This document shows, in pieces, positions 1 to 12,448 of a stretch of 64,000 nucleotides of DNA. The DNA is from Jacaranda mimosifolia (Eukaryota; Streptophyta; Magnoliopsida; Lamiales; Bignoniaceae), in contig CM032118.1 of assembly GCA_018894105.1 (NCBI GenBank), positions 32,530,690 through 32,594,689 of the forward strand, given 5' to 3'. The notes under the pieces were generated by a model that saw only the letters and a list, made by a program, of their open reading frames with translations, was not told where the DNA came from and ran no database searches. The translations under genes were made by a program, and so were the position numbers. Every line of letters starts with the position of its first letter. Within the stretch, counting starts at the first letter, position 1.

Positions 1-1125
1 ATATAGTTGAATCCATCATGAATGTTCCAATTGATACATTTGCAAAAGATATAAATTGGTTCTCTACTAAATTAGCATGGGAACAAGTAAGACAAAGATA
101 ACAAACAATCACATGGGATATTTGCAGATATTTGGAACAAATGTGTGACACTTACTATACCTATTTTTATATGGAGACTTTTATTTAATTGGGTACCAGT
201 TGATATCAGATTGAAGGGAAAAGGATTATACTTGTTGTTGAAATGCTAGTGTTTCTCATTTGTAGAATTTATCTGGCATATTTTTGTTACAAGTTCATTT
301 GCCACTGAGATATGGTACTATTTTGGGGAGCTATTTAGATTTCAGCAGCCTCATACAGAAGATATAGCCACAATACTTCATTCATGGAAGCAATCAATGA
401 CTTTCAATAGTGGGAATCACATTAGGACAAGCCCACCTATGCTCATTCTTTGGTTTATTTGGATAGCAAGGAACAATTCAAAGTATAGAAATAAGAAGAT
501 GACAATGGCCAACATAAAATATTATGTTTATGATCATCTACAGAAGTTATACAAGGTTAAACTAAAAATATTATGCTTATGATCATCTGTAGAAGTTATA
601 TAATGCCAAACTAATGGATAATTTGACGTGGAAAGAGGATTTAGAAGTTCCATTCAATCTTGGCTTCAAATTTCAAAAAGCAAAGATGAAAAAACCAATG
701 TTAATTCAGTGGCAATATCCATCTCCAGGATGGTTCAAAATTAATGTAGATAGATCATCAATGGTTAAATCCTAGAGCATCGAGAACAGGAGGATTGATC
801 TTTGATGTTCAAGAAAGAGTTTGTATTGCATTCCAACAGTTCTAGAGCTATGGTAACAATATAATGGTTGAGCTTTTGGTAGTTGCGAGGGGAATGGAAC
901 TAGCTACTCATATGGGTGTAAACATGCTACAGATTAATTGGATGCACAAGTTGTGATACATTTTATACAAAATAATATGGCAATTGGAGATATCAACATT
1001 TGTTGATAAAAATTCATAACATGGCATTAGTGATGGATATTTGTTGGTCCCATATTTATAGAGAGGGTAATAAAGTAACAGATTTTCTTGCAACACAAGC
1101 AACCACAAACATGAGAGGAACATGA
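1..1125 (+). pseudogene. LINE 3' end remnant: zf-RVT plus RNase H region
   Basis: Conceptual translation in changing frames gives the tail of a plant non-LTR retrotransposon polyprotein. Around 150-370 it reads as the zinc-binding region after the reverse transcriptase (IFIWRLLFNWVPVDIRLKG, then EFIWHIFVTSSFATEIWY). At 430-520 it gives PMLILWFIWIARN. At 720-760 it gives PGWFKINVDRSS, the start of the RNase H fold with its first catalytic Asp, and near 1040-1085 HIYREGNKVTDFLA, its end. In-frame stops (for example TAG at 246-248), frameshifts and a tandem duplication of about 47 bp at 520-615 show it is dead. The 5' part lies outside the window. The family match rests on recognised motifs, not a search. 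Confidence 0.8.
520..615 (+). repeat. Tandem duplication of about 47 bp in the LINE remnant
   Basis: Two adjacent, slightly diverged copies both contain AATATTATG, TATGATCATCT and AGAAGTTATA and end in CAAACTAA or TTAAACTAA. The duplication lies in the segment joining the zf-RVT and RNase H parts. Confidence 0.65.
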
Positions 1126-1439
1126 AATACATGGGCTTCTTGGGGGTTTATCATACTAGACGCAAAGCATATGCCAAACTTCAGATTCAAGAGGTGATGA
1201 AGGGGATTTATATGGCAAAAAGTGTTTTAATTTTATGTAAATTTAGTTTCATTTTACATTTACTTAATTTTTATTATTGGAACAATTATGTATTACATTT
1301 GAGATTTAATTTAATAAATAGGTAGAGGTCTGTGCTGAAACCCCTGTTATGACACATGTTGTTTCCTTAAAAAATAAAAGGTCCCCAATTTATAAGCTTT
1401 TAGGAAGCACTTTAGCATTATAAGCCTTGGTCATCTTGG
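1126..1439. other. No gene seen between LINE remnant and MITE
   Basis: AT-rich sequence after the end of the LINE-like reading frame. There is an A-rich stretch near 1365-1380 but I cannot fix a LINE poly(A) end or target duplication. The last 8 bases (1432-1439, CATCTTGG) are the left target-site copy of the next element. Confidence 0.5.
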
Positions 1440-2007
1440 TAGGCTTGGCACTAGGGCAAGCTAGGGCAGGTTTTCCTTAAACTCGAGCCCATCCCGCACT
1501 TGAAAAAATATCTTAAAACACGCCCCACCCCACCCCATGGGTTTTAGGTTTGAAATTTTTAACCCCCCTGCATTAAATATACAAAACCTGCACCGACTCT
1601 ACCTTGCCCTTGCACTTATTAATTTTTTTTAAAAAAATTATCTAATTAATCATAATTTGATGATTCAACTACAATCTCATAAAATTTAATACAAAAAAAT
1701 TCAATCAACATATCAATATTTAAATATATCCATTAAAAAATAAAATATAAACATCAACTAAATAATATTCGACACGACAATGTTCAAAAATATCAATAAA
1801 AAACTAAAACGTAAAATTATATATATATAATATTACATATTAAATCATACAAAAACTCAGGGTGGAGCGTCCTAAACTCGAACCCACATTGCTCCACATG
1901 AAATTCATATTAAAACCCACCTCGCCCATGCAGAGTGTGTTTTTAGCCCATCCTATGTAGAATGGGTAGGACGAGTACGCATAGGTTGAGTTGAAATTGT
2001 AAGCTTA
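1440..2007. mobile_element. hAT-type MITE with 8-bp target duplication
   Basis: The 568-bp segment is flanked by an exact 8-bp direct repeat, CATCTTGG (1432-1439 and 2008-2015), the duplication length of hAT transposons. Its ends are imperfectly inverted: left TAGGCTTGGCA, right end read on the other strand TAAGCTTACAA. GC-rich arms carrying GGGCAGGTTTT and CCCACCTCGCCC-like stretches face each other across an AT-rich middle, the layout of common plant non-autonomous hAT elements. No transposase is encoded. Confidence 0.6.
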
Positions 2008-2049
2008 CATCTTGGTTTTGTATCTTTACACACAAAAGTATGTTGTTTC

Positions 2050-2640
2050 CAAGAGTAGGTCGAGGCTGGCCCTCAACTCTTTGGAATTATGGAAGATTTC
2101 ATAATTTTTTTATCATCCAGTTGATTTTTACCACTTCTATCAGAGTTACCTCTTCGTTCCATACATTAAGTTGAAAGGGGATTCTTTAGTGGATATTCAT
2201 GGGGTAGTCTTGTACCTCCATAATACTAAAGGAAGTTCGTCCACCTATGCTTCTTTAGTATCTCTGAGTCAGTCTTAAAGTGTCATAAAATAGTCCTATA
2301 AGTAACCTATGCTGTTCGTTGGCTTGGGGTTGGCAATCGATGTGAAAAATTATTTGATGGATAACTCTTAGCACTACTCTCTAAGTTTGGCTCCAATGAA
2401 TTGGATTCTATTGTTGGAGACTAGCACGTGGGGGATTCCATATTTGCAAATGATTTTCCTTTAGAGGAACCTTATTAATTTCTTCTCGAATATTTGTGCT
2501 GAAGGTTCTGCTTTCACCCATTTTAAGAAGCAGTCTATACCATAATGAGCGAGTTCTTTCCGACAGAAAGCAGCGTGTCGATTCATTTTCCTCTACAATG
2601 CATGTAGAGAGATCTTTGTTTCTCGAAAGGTCTTCCAAGT
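2050..2640 (-). pseudogene. Ty3/gypsy (Tat-like) integrase remnant
   Basis: Read on the minus strand with frame changes, this gives the catalytic core of a retrotransposon integrase: YGIDCFLKWVKAEP, then KIICKYGIPHVLVSNN followed by a sequence like the usual NGTQF, then FFTSIANPKPTN near the position of the third acidic residue, and finally VDELPLVLWRYKTTP. This is the order in Tat-lineage integrases. The second catalytic Asp reads as Asn (VSNN in place of VSDN) and stops interrupt the frame. The right end fades above about 2640. No LTR of its own was identified, so it is a fragment. Confidence 0.75.
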
Positions 2641-5040
2641 GCGTGATTCTTTAGCGAATGATTTATTGTGTTCAAGTTCCTTATGGGTTGTGTATTTATA
2701 GTGATTGTCTTTATGGGATTTTGCTGCCTTTCTTGTTGGACATATATTGTCTTTGAGCTTTTCAGTTCTTTTACTTAGTTAATTAATTTAAATTATAGGG
2801 CCACTTTAAATTAATTTATCAAATTGCACATATAATGAACTTTATCAGTATCAAGACCTATTTGACGATCCAACTTTAGCTGAATAATTACATAAGTTTT
2901 ACTAAAATTGGTGAAATTTTAAATCAATTTGAACCTCTCATTGTGGAGATGTTCATTGAGTGCTTGCTTACCAAAATTCATTAACGATTGATAGGAAGAT
3001 TGAAGTTAAAGTTGATGGACAAATGAGGATAACAAAGGAAATAAAGAATGGCAAAAGTGGCTTCCCACATTGGAAAAAAGAAGCTAAACAAACTAGTTTA
3101 TATGGCTTAGGTCTTGATAAAGATGTTGGACCCCTTGAAGGTACAAAGTGTTTGAATGATGATCTACATATCTAGGTTTGACCTAAATATCCGTACACAC
3201 GCGTATTGGGCTCAATTTGGGATAATGGTGCGGTCTTGACTTAATCTTTTTGGATTGAATTCAATTAATTTTTTTTTTGAATTTATTAAACATAACTTTT
3301 TTGAAATTTGTTTTAAAAGGTTGTGCTTCTTGCGAAACGGTATCTTTCCAGACCATCCAATCATGCATGCTTTATTGTCAATAGTTGCAACCCTGCGTTA
3401 AGTCATAATACAACCTCCATAGAGGAGTTCCTACAATCGACCCAAATAAAAGAAAATTGCATACAAGCATAATGTCTCTCTATCTCACTACACTGCACAC
3501 ATATACACAATCTATAAAAATGAAAGAGTTTCAAGACAAACATAGTTCGCCAGTTTGTTCTATTGGAGTGCTACTTCGACTGGAGAAAGCCACCAAATTG
3601 GGAGGTTGTTTGCCAAGACCTTCTAGCATCATGTGAGGTGCATGCTTTAACTTACAAGGTTTCTTTCTTGCATTTGAGTGGGCTTTCTATTCATTGTTCA
3701 ATTAAACTGACGGCTTAATAAGTAGTACTTACTACTTGTTTATGTATTAACTGGTTTTATAATAAAATTGCCTTGTGTTTACTATACTATCTTGTTTAAG
3801 TTTGTTTTTTTATATATTATATGGTTTCCATTTCATTATATCACACTGCACAAGTATGCAAGGTATTATAATCTAACGTAATATATATTTAAATAGGTTT
3901 TTAGTATGAAAGAGTATGAGTTTTAGGTGTGAAGATAAGTTTTAGGTGTAAAGAGAGCAGGAGTTTTGGGTATAAAATGAGTAGGATTTGAAAATAGAGA
4001 AAGAATAGAAATAGGATTTCATATTTATTCATATTTTACTAAAATTTAAAGTAAAAATAAAAGTCATACTCAAATGTAATTTTGTTTTGAAAGAAAAAAC
4101 ACTTGTTGAAATTATGAGATACTATGTGGGGATAGTAATCAAAGTTTTCCTATAGAATTAATTACAAAATGCACCTTTAAAATATGTATACCTTGTGTGA
4201 CAAACCCCTCATTGAACTTCAAAAATACAGAAAGGCCCCTCTTGTTTGCTTGTTAGTATCTTTGTTTTTCTCGGATAATATTGCTTTTTTCAAATTTCTA
4301 TTGCACTAGCTCATGCATGATGCTCATCATGTGTAAACAAATATTTAAAAACTAGTTTTAAGTACCAATGTAAGAATAAAGCTCATGCATTATACTTATT
4401 TAGGTACAAGTACCTTCCCTTGCAATTGGTTCTGTTTTGGAATTTGAAGTCACCGGCCTAGCAACAAAAAACCATATTACCATCGTAGACATTTTTATAA
4501 TCCTCCGGATTTTTTAATATTTGGGGAAATGGTATTTTAATGACTAAATTTTCGCTTCCATTTGTTTAGGGGCAACAATGGTCCATCTCAAATCTAAGCT
4601 TGTCTTGTTTGGGATGGATTTCCAAACTACAAAAAGTTTTGGAACATAATTTCAAGTTTTAATCTTTGAATTCAAATCCAATTTGTTAAAATATTATATG
4701 TTAATTTTTTGATTTATTATATATATATGTGTGTGTGTGATAAGTATACATTACATATATAATACTCTTACAACTTAAAATAAAAACTAGAACTAAGAAA
4801 CAGTTTGTACTTTTAGTGCATGTAAAAGTAATAAATATATTTTTAAATTTTAATTGTTCAAAAACTAAAACAAGTACATATAAATTATAAATAATTTGTA
4901 TTTTGTCTATTATTTTTTAATAATTATTTTCTCATATTTAGAAAGTTATGATGATGATATTAACTTTTTAGAAAATTACTTTTAAATATCTTTAAAATTA
5001 TAAAGTAAGTTTTAACAAGTTTAACTTGTAAGCTCACAAG
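2641..5040. other. AT-rich stretch without recognisable gene
   Basis: An open stretch of about 70 codons at 2960-3175 (plus) shows no motif I recognise. There is a short TG run near 4728-4738 and many A/T homopolymers. I see no tRNA, LTR boundary or domain. Confidence 0.5.
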
Positions 5041-5413
5041 TTCGGGTAAGGTTGGGTAGCCATTTAATCCAGTGGCATTAGTGCTAGATTGGGGGGGGGG
5101 GGGTTGCAAATTGGGTTTAAATCCATTGTTCCAATCCAACTCACTTAGTATTGGGTTGAGTTGGGTTGGGTTTTAGTGGGTTGAAATGTGTTTTAAATAT
5201 AAATTGGTCTACAATGTGTTGAATGTGATTTCTAAATAATTCAACCCAATTTTAGCCCAAAAATTATCCTTCCATTTTCCTATTAAATCGCCAACTACTT
5301 TATTCTCCTTTTTTTTTTCATAATTACAAGAATATTTAATTTAAATTTTCAATATTTATGTAATTTTTTCTTCCTATTAGAATTTTTAAATGAGAAATAA
5401 TTACATCAGCAAA
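5041..5413. mobile_element. G-rich arm of a probable split MITE (left part)
   Basis: The stretch carries repeated GGGTTGGGTTG-like sequence (5145-5190) and a run of 13 G (5091-5103). The complementary C-rich arm is at 16815-16990, on the far side of the LTR element at 5414-15667. GGTAAGGTTGG occurs directly at both outer edges (5045-5055 and 16980-16990). The inner ends, roughly TAGTGCTAG and its partner TAGTATTAG read inward, are similar. I infer one non-autonomous element split by the LTR insertion. No clear target duplication was found. Confidence 0.4.
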
Positions 5414-5418
5414 AAATG

Positions 5419-8400
5419 TGTGGCACCCCACTCAGGAAAACCCCTAAACTGAGATGACATTCCAATTCAATCTTAAATCATAACTCACAAGACAGTTAAT
5501 AAGCCCATAAGAAAATTTTCAAAAATAATTAGAGACAACAACACTCTTCAACTTCAGAAGACTACAACAGAAGTACTATATACATGCCACGAGGCATCCC
5601 ATAACATTCAACACAATATATACATACCACAGATCTTGAATTCAAACTTAAGATATTGCAATATTTCTAAGTCAAGTGTAATGATCATGTGAATCCATAA
5701 GCACATATAATCACCCAATCTATTACAAAATAGATTCTCCATTCCAAGCCCAAAGCTCAAATCCTTCATTTATTTATGTTTGGAAAATCAAGAATAACAT
5801 AGAAGGGCAAGTCATAAGGACTTAGTAAAGAATAGTACAAAACAACAACATAGATATGTTGAAGAAATAGTAATTCAATAGAATATTAACTGGCATGATA
5901 ATGCAAGTAAAACACGAATATACTAGAACAAGGACTTATTAGATTCCAAGATACTAGTGGGTGCTAGTTCTGGAGTTGTTACTGTCGGCTCAAACGGCTC
6001 GAGTCGTCTCAACTGGTTCAGTTCGGGAGGTATTGCTGCTGGTTCGTTCGGCCCGGACATCAGCCCGATCTAGACTAGGAAAACTACACCATTCTTATTG
6101 CTCCGTGACTAGAGTACAAATGGGAGTGTCAAAACCAAAATGTAATATGCAATTCAAATAACCAAAACATAACATGCATATTAGATTCTCCTTATTTCCA
6201 TCACTCCGAACATATCAGCGGGTCTCGAGTTTAACAGTTGGGAACAACTTAATAGTACGTCCTGACCTTAACAGTTGGGATCAATTTAACAACACGTCCC
6301 GAGCATAACAGCTGGGATCAACTTAATGACACGTCTCGAGCTTAATAGCTGGGAACAACAGCTTGAAATGTATCCCCATATAACAAAACAAGTGATAACA
6401 AATGGCAACAAGGCCATACAAATGAAATACAGAATGATTCAGTTATGCCGACAAGGCCAAGCAAATGATGTACAACACGTTATCAAGTATGCCGGCAAGG
6501 CAAAACAACTAATAGCACAGAATAATTCAAATATGCCGGCAAGGCGAGTCAACAACATATAGAATGGATTTAAACTGGACAAAATCAGATAAGACAATGG
6601 AAGTTCTTGGCGCCAGAATGGGAACGTTCAATTTTATCAAAAGCAAAATCAAGAAAACAAACACTCACAGGGGTATACGAATCAATTAATAGATAACAAT
6701 CGAGTGTTCAAAAAAATCACGGGATCCAATAATCAGGAATCAATTATTTTCTAAAACAAAGATAAGATTAACCCTCACAGGGGTACTCAAAGTAAATACT
6801 AGATTGGTAGACTCTCGCCGGGGGTATACAAAGCAAATACCATATTGGTAGACTCTCACCTTAAAACTTCGTAGAGATGATATCCATGCCCTACGGTCCA
6901 AGAAACCCTGGATCCTTGTCACCTTTTCCAAAAGGACGTATTCAATATCAAAATGCTCGTATCATTTCTTAAACAATAAGTAAACAATAAGTAAACCGTT
7001 TCTATTTTAATATCGAGTGTTACTAATTACAAGGCACATCTAGCCAACCCAGGTTCTTGCCTCGTTTCAGATACGGTAACCTAGGCTAGAATATTTTGTT
7101 AATATTTAATCCTTGCAACGTTTACACAAAGTTGATAATAATAGTCTAACTATCATTAAGATTCTAATTTTGTCACTTAGGTCTCAATCACATAAAATTA
7201 GGGCCTTAATCATCTAATTAACTTAATTGTCCAGGATTATCATATAATGTTACAAATCTAGGTCCACTAAGCTTATATATAAATATCCATGCATGTTTCA
7301 TTTCCTGATCCCATTTCATTTTTTCCTATATCATCTCGTATTATTATACAGTTTAGATTCCTCAATACATCAATTAGCTCAATTTAATGATAATTAGCTT
7401 CTAATTTATGACCGGATTCCACATATACTTACAATCGAATTCCTATCTGATCATTTTAATCTATAATCATAATTCTTGGTCCTATCAACTTAAAAATTTA
7501 GCCCATATACATTTTAACTAATGTATTCAAAATATTCAAGTCCTATTTATGTTCCGCAATTTCAACTTTTCAAATGCTTCAATTAACTTAATCGATAAGT
7601 ATTAGCCTTTTATTATTGAATTCAGATCCAGATATTACTTACAACTGAATTCTTATACAATCTTTTCACCCAATAATCATAATTTTCATCCAATTACCCT
7701 GAGTTTACATCTTAAATTAGCCTAATGATTTACTCAGATTAAATCAGGAATTAAATTAATCGATTAAACATATTGACCAAGTTTGAGGTCAATTCACAAA
7801 CTCGAATCAGCCTGTCTGCGTTTCAATTGTTGTCCCAGAGATTCTGCCCGGAATTTTCCGGACCGCCACCGGCCATCCATTGGAGCTGTGTGCGGATAGC
7901 ACCACCGGGTGCATCTTGCTGCACTGATCACAACCTTCCAATCAATTTTTCAATTCGATGGTTTCTGTTTAATTGAAGAAAAACCATCGTCGGAGCCGTT
8001 GAAACCACGGTGCATTTCCTCTTCAATTACTTCCACTCCAATCATTCGTTTGCAAAACTGAAGCTATAGTTCTATTCTAATCTCTGAGCCCATATATAAC
8101 ACCCTTAGTTCCCAAGTTCCGGCCACCGGAACCACCATACCCGCCACCACTACCGTTAGCCACTGTTCGGCCATTGCTGCTACCAACTCAAGGGGAATTT
8201 CTAAGAAAAATTGGTACCATTGCGTTCGTTGCCACGAGAGGAAGAAAATAGTGGTCTTATCTCTATATTTCGCCAATGCTAGTGAAAATGGGTTGGTGAA
8301 GAAACGTTCTTGCATGGTAAAGAAAATGGTGATGTATAGTGGAAAACATGACAACAAAGCGTTCTAATTAAATCTTCAATTTTTCCTATTTTGTAATTTG

Positions 8401-8678
8401 CCCAACATTCTTTCTTTTCAATACTCAATTTTGTCCCTTAATATTTTAGTGCCTTAGGTTGACCCCCAAAACTTTACTTTAGCTTTCAATCAAGCCCTAG
8501 GACTTCATTGGTTTGGCCTATTTGACCTGAATTATTATAAATTGACCTCCCCAATGTTTTGAAATTCCTAGCAATTAAGTCCTCATTATTTACATTTGAA
8601 CCTCAAATCTTTAGTCAAATTAACATTTCGATTTCTAAATCTTACTTTCCAAAATGCCAATTTTTTAGGGGAGTTACA
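5419..8678 (-). repeat. 3' LTR of the LARD-like element (3260 bp)
   Basis: Partner of 12449-15662, and slightly longer through small indels. On the minus strand its first bases are TGTAACTCCCC and it ends GGGTGCCACA directly at the AAATG duplication. A dyad (AAGTC, five bases, GACTT) lies at 5808-5826. The related solo LTR has a comparable GAGTC dyad near its own 3' end. Confidence 0.88.
6221..6360. repeat. About four copies of a ~39-bp repeat inside the LTR
   Basis: Units share the core CGAGCTTAACAGCTGGGA followed by TCAACTTAA and ACGTC. The same block recurs in the other LTR at about 13250-13380. Just beyond it (6440-6550 and 13460-13570), the motif ATGCCGGCAAGGC and variants recur three times. 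Confidence 0.7.
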
Positions 8679-8695
8679 ATCTCCCCCTTTGCCCC
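8679..8695 (-). promoter_or_regulatory. Polypurine tract of the LARD-like element
   Basis: Minus-strand sequence GGGGCAAAGGGGGAGAT abuts the start of the 3' LTR, as expected for second-strand priming. Confidence 0.8.
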
Positions 8696-11600
8696 TTAAA
8701 AGAATTTGCTCCCCAGATTTTCATCTGCCTTGATCACATGTAGATTTCTCCCATTATGGCGATATGCTCCCTCCAATCCTTGGTGGCACTTATCTCGCTA
8801 AGCTATTAGGAATCCCTCATTTTTTATTATTTCCAACATATCAATTCTTATTGAGGCATGTGGCATTATCCTGTATTTCTAGGATTGACTATTAATCCCA
8901 TAATTTGTGGTTCCTTCACCCGTCATCCCTGTCATCCCTAAAGTTTTCTCTTCATTTCCACAATTGAGCTTACAAGAAGTAAATTAAACTATTTGGAAAA
9001 GAATTTTAAACCTCCTTGGTGATCCCATGACATTACTGAGTGCTTTATGCTTATTTCTAACTAAGTAAGCTTTATGCTCATCGCTACATATCATTCCTAC
9101 ACTCAAAATATTCTCCATTCCATTATGATAGAGTGCATGCTGTTATTTAAGAGATCATAAAACCATTACAGCAACAAATGATCATTAACACTAAACGTTC
9201 ATATATTTCCATGCAATCTAACTACAGGTTCACAAAAACTATGCATACTAGTAACAGTCTTGAACAATCCATCTGTTGCTCCTTAGGTTCTATCTAAGAG
9301 ATAAAGCCGAGAATATGCAGTGTCAGACTCTGTTCTAATATTCAAGAACTTGGATAGAACCTTCAACTACCTGTTTTCCTTTATGCTTTGGAGTTCATTG
9401 ACTTGAGTTTCTCAACTTACTTATTTTGGCTTGAGCACTTCGCCTTTCAACTTATTTTCGGGGTAATTCACTAGTTTTTTATGTCTAAGATTAAAATTTC
9501 CCATCCTTGTAATACTTATGTCTATCCTTCACTTATTTCGTCAACCCTTGGATACAAAAATTTCATTTTCAAACCCAGAGTGTTTGTCAATCTTAGATTG
9601 ATCCAAATCATACCTATCAGTACATTCACAATCCATAAGAATTTCTCTTTTTCTAATCTTAAATGATATCTCTAATTTATTAAAGTAATCACTATTTCAA
9701 TACTCCCAAAAATAAACAAAATAGTTTTGTCCCATGACTTAAGTTTTCCCAAGGCATATGAGATCATTCCCGTACAACCAGATTTCCTTTACAAGGCATA
9801 TATGTACTTAGCATTTCCTTAGTTGATTTCCCCCATGCACTTATTGATTGGAAAAGCCCTGTATTCACCAATGGTACCAATTGGAAAAACCCCATGAACT
9901 TTTGTACTTGATATATTTTCCGATCGTACTTAATTATCTGCAGCCTTAATTCTAATAAGATCATTCTCTTAATGTTCATGAAACCATAGCCCAAACACTG
10001 ATGTAATATGACTAATTCCTCAATTAAAATCAACTTAAAGGTTCCCATCAAGATCACTATAAATTAATCCTAATAGTACAGACAAATTTCTATGTATCAT
10101 ATTTACAACATAGTAAGAACTCGAATTGACCTCAATAACATCATCTCAATTTATAATATATATGTATTGCAAGTAGAAGGTAGTTCTCAATCCATCTCCT
10201 CCTCGAATTTCTATGCATAGTATCACATCCTTAGTTTCGACCTTAAACAAACATTAGTGCTTGTATTAGGTTAAATAACTTATGAGGAAAAGATATTTTA
10301 ATCCCCAACTCGGTGCATTTTGTTGAGCTCTTACTATTTTTCTATCAATCTTTATCAGTGATGCAAGGTCCTTTGCAGAGTAAGTAGTATCCTCAATTCC
10401 TTTATTCATCAAGTTGTTTTGAACCCTAAATTGCGTCTCATTACTCCAATTTTCTCGTCATTCCTTAATTCACATCCCTATGTTTTACTTGTCTGATCTT
10501 TTTAGTGATTGAGAGGGGTAAAACTTCAAAAATTCCTCGAGGTTATCCTTGATGGTTTCTATCATGTTCCTAAGATTCCTAACCCAATTTGCTCATCAAT
10601 AAGGTTATAAGGTCCTTCGTCCCACTGCAACAAGTTCCTGTCTTCAGATCTACTAGCAAGAGGGGGAAATGAGATCTAACGCCATCTTCAGCTTTTCCCA
10701 TGAGATGTTTCTAATTCCAGCATCCTCATTGTGGTTTTGGAGCATATTAGTTTCGTTGATTGGTGACCATCTACTATGATTTAGTCAATAGAGGATGGCA
10801 TTCATGTTTAATGATGTCATGGCGATGTCGTACCCCATCTAATCGTGATTCCTAGCCTTAGAAAATGAGCTCGGGACCGATTAGTCCATAGCGCACATAT
10901 TAAATATTAATAATATCGGAATGGCTACTTAGTAGTTCTTGAGAATATTTAAGCTATCAATCAACCTAACCGACATTGACTCATGATGGTAGAACTTACT
11001 AAATCTCGTATATCATTATTACAGTCAAACGTTCATCATATCCCACTTATTGAGCTAAACTAGTTTCTGATATGCATATATGCATGCCTTAACCATTTCT
11101 CTAATTGACACGCCTCACGATTCTTCAGTTCCCTTATCAATGCTAGGGTGCGTATTCCCCAATTCAAGTATTGGTACCATTCTCATTCACACGTCCTATA
11201 TCTTCAAATTGGGAATTGCATTCCATTATACCACCGATGTCTATCTTGTGATATTCTTCCAACTCTCGTTTGTTGATTTCTTATAACTCCATTATCGCCG
11301 ACAATCATTACTTAGACAACTATATCGTTAAGTCACACCCTACGAATTTATCAAATATTAACTTATCCATATGGCCTTTTAAATCATCAAATGCAACACG
11401 TTTTAGGAGAATCCTCAACTTATAAATTTGAAATCTCACAAAACACGTCTGAACGTGAAATATTTCTCCAAATTCCACCTTTTCAAAATTCAAAGAGTTA
11501 TGTGCTCGACATCTCTAGATTATTGGATAATACACTAGTCATCCTGAAAATATGTCTTTTCACCTTTGTTTATTTTCTTAATTTCCATAGCCCTTGATCT

Positions 11601-12431
11601 CAGATTCCTATCATCATATCCCTAATTGATATTGTTTAGATTTCAATTATACACATAGGTTGAACATTATTCATCTCTAATAGCCATTCATTCATTTCCT
11701 AAATACACTCTTTCCTGCCATAATCCTTTTTCCATGTATCTATACAATCTAATTCTCATCCGTAGACAAGTGGTAGGAATTTATTTGCCCCAAGCTAATC
11801 ACTTTCTGACTACTTCATATCTTCCCAGAATGATCCTTGTTCGCTATATACAACTTCCACATACCTTGCTCGCAAAATGTTGATTTCCAAAGTAACTCTT
11901 TTCACACTAAGCACAATTTCTCCCAACATAGTCATCCACTCATTCACAGATATTGTTCACATAACACCAAAATTCTTAAACAGCATCATCCTTTCCAAGT
12001 ATTATATGTTCATATGCTTGACATAGAAGAAGTAAGAGGTTATACACTAGTTGGCCACCCGGGTCATAACCTTTCATTTCCTTAATGTTGAGCATTATCT
12101 CAAAAATTTGCATCCTATTCAATTCCACGTTCAATTCTACAATCAAGTCTCATATTTATTGCCCAAAATTTCACATTCCGAAATTATATTCCGACATAGC
12201 TTAGATATTCTTTAACTCAAATACACACATCTAAAGCATTTCCAAAATCAAGCTCAGTCTCTGTTAACCGAAAATTTCACATTCCACAAATCACATTCTA
12301 GGATCAAATCCCATAGCTCAGGTTTTCCTTAACCCAAGTATATACATCCTAATTCAAGTCTAATATCTTCCAAACCCATCAATTCCAGTCACAAGAATCA
12401 TTCCCATATTGACCTAGGTCATAAAAAACTA
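8696..12431 (-). other. Internal region of the LARD-like element, no coding domain
   Basis: About 3.7 kb between the polypurine tract and primer-binding site. The longest open frames on both strands are under 100 codons and show no retroviral motif: no protease DTG/DSG, no RT YxDD, no integrase HHCC or DDE. Minus-strand 9764-10057 is open for 97 codons but I do not recognise it. Either the coding region was lost or has decayed beyond recognition, or the element never had one. Confidence 0.7.
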
Positions 12432-12444
12432 GGCACTGATACCA
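12432..12444 (-). promoter_or_regulatory. Primer-binding site of the LARD-like element
   Basis: On the minus strand it reads TGGTATCAGTGCC, four bases inside the 5' LTR. It closely matches the usual plant initiator-Met tRNA primer site (TGGTATCAGAGC). This fixes the element's orientation. Confidence 0.8.
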
Positions 12445-12448
12445 CCTC

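Noticed and set aside
2960..3175. Plus-strand open frame of 71 codons
   Set aside because: Lysine-rich composition and no motif or supporting context; not called as a gene.
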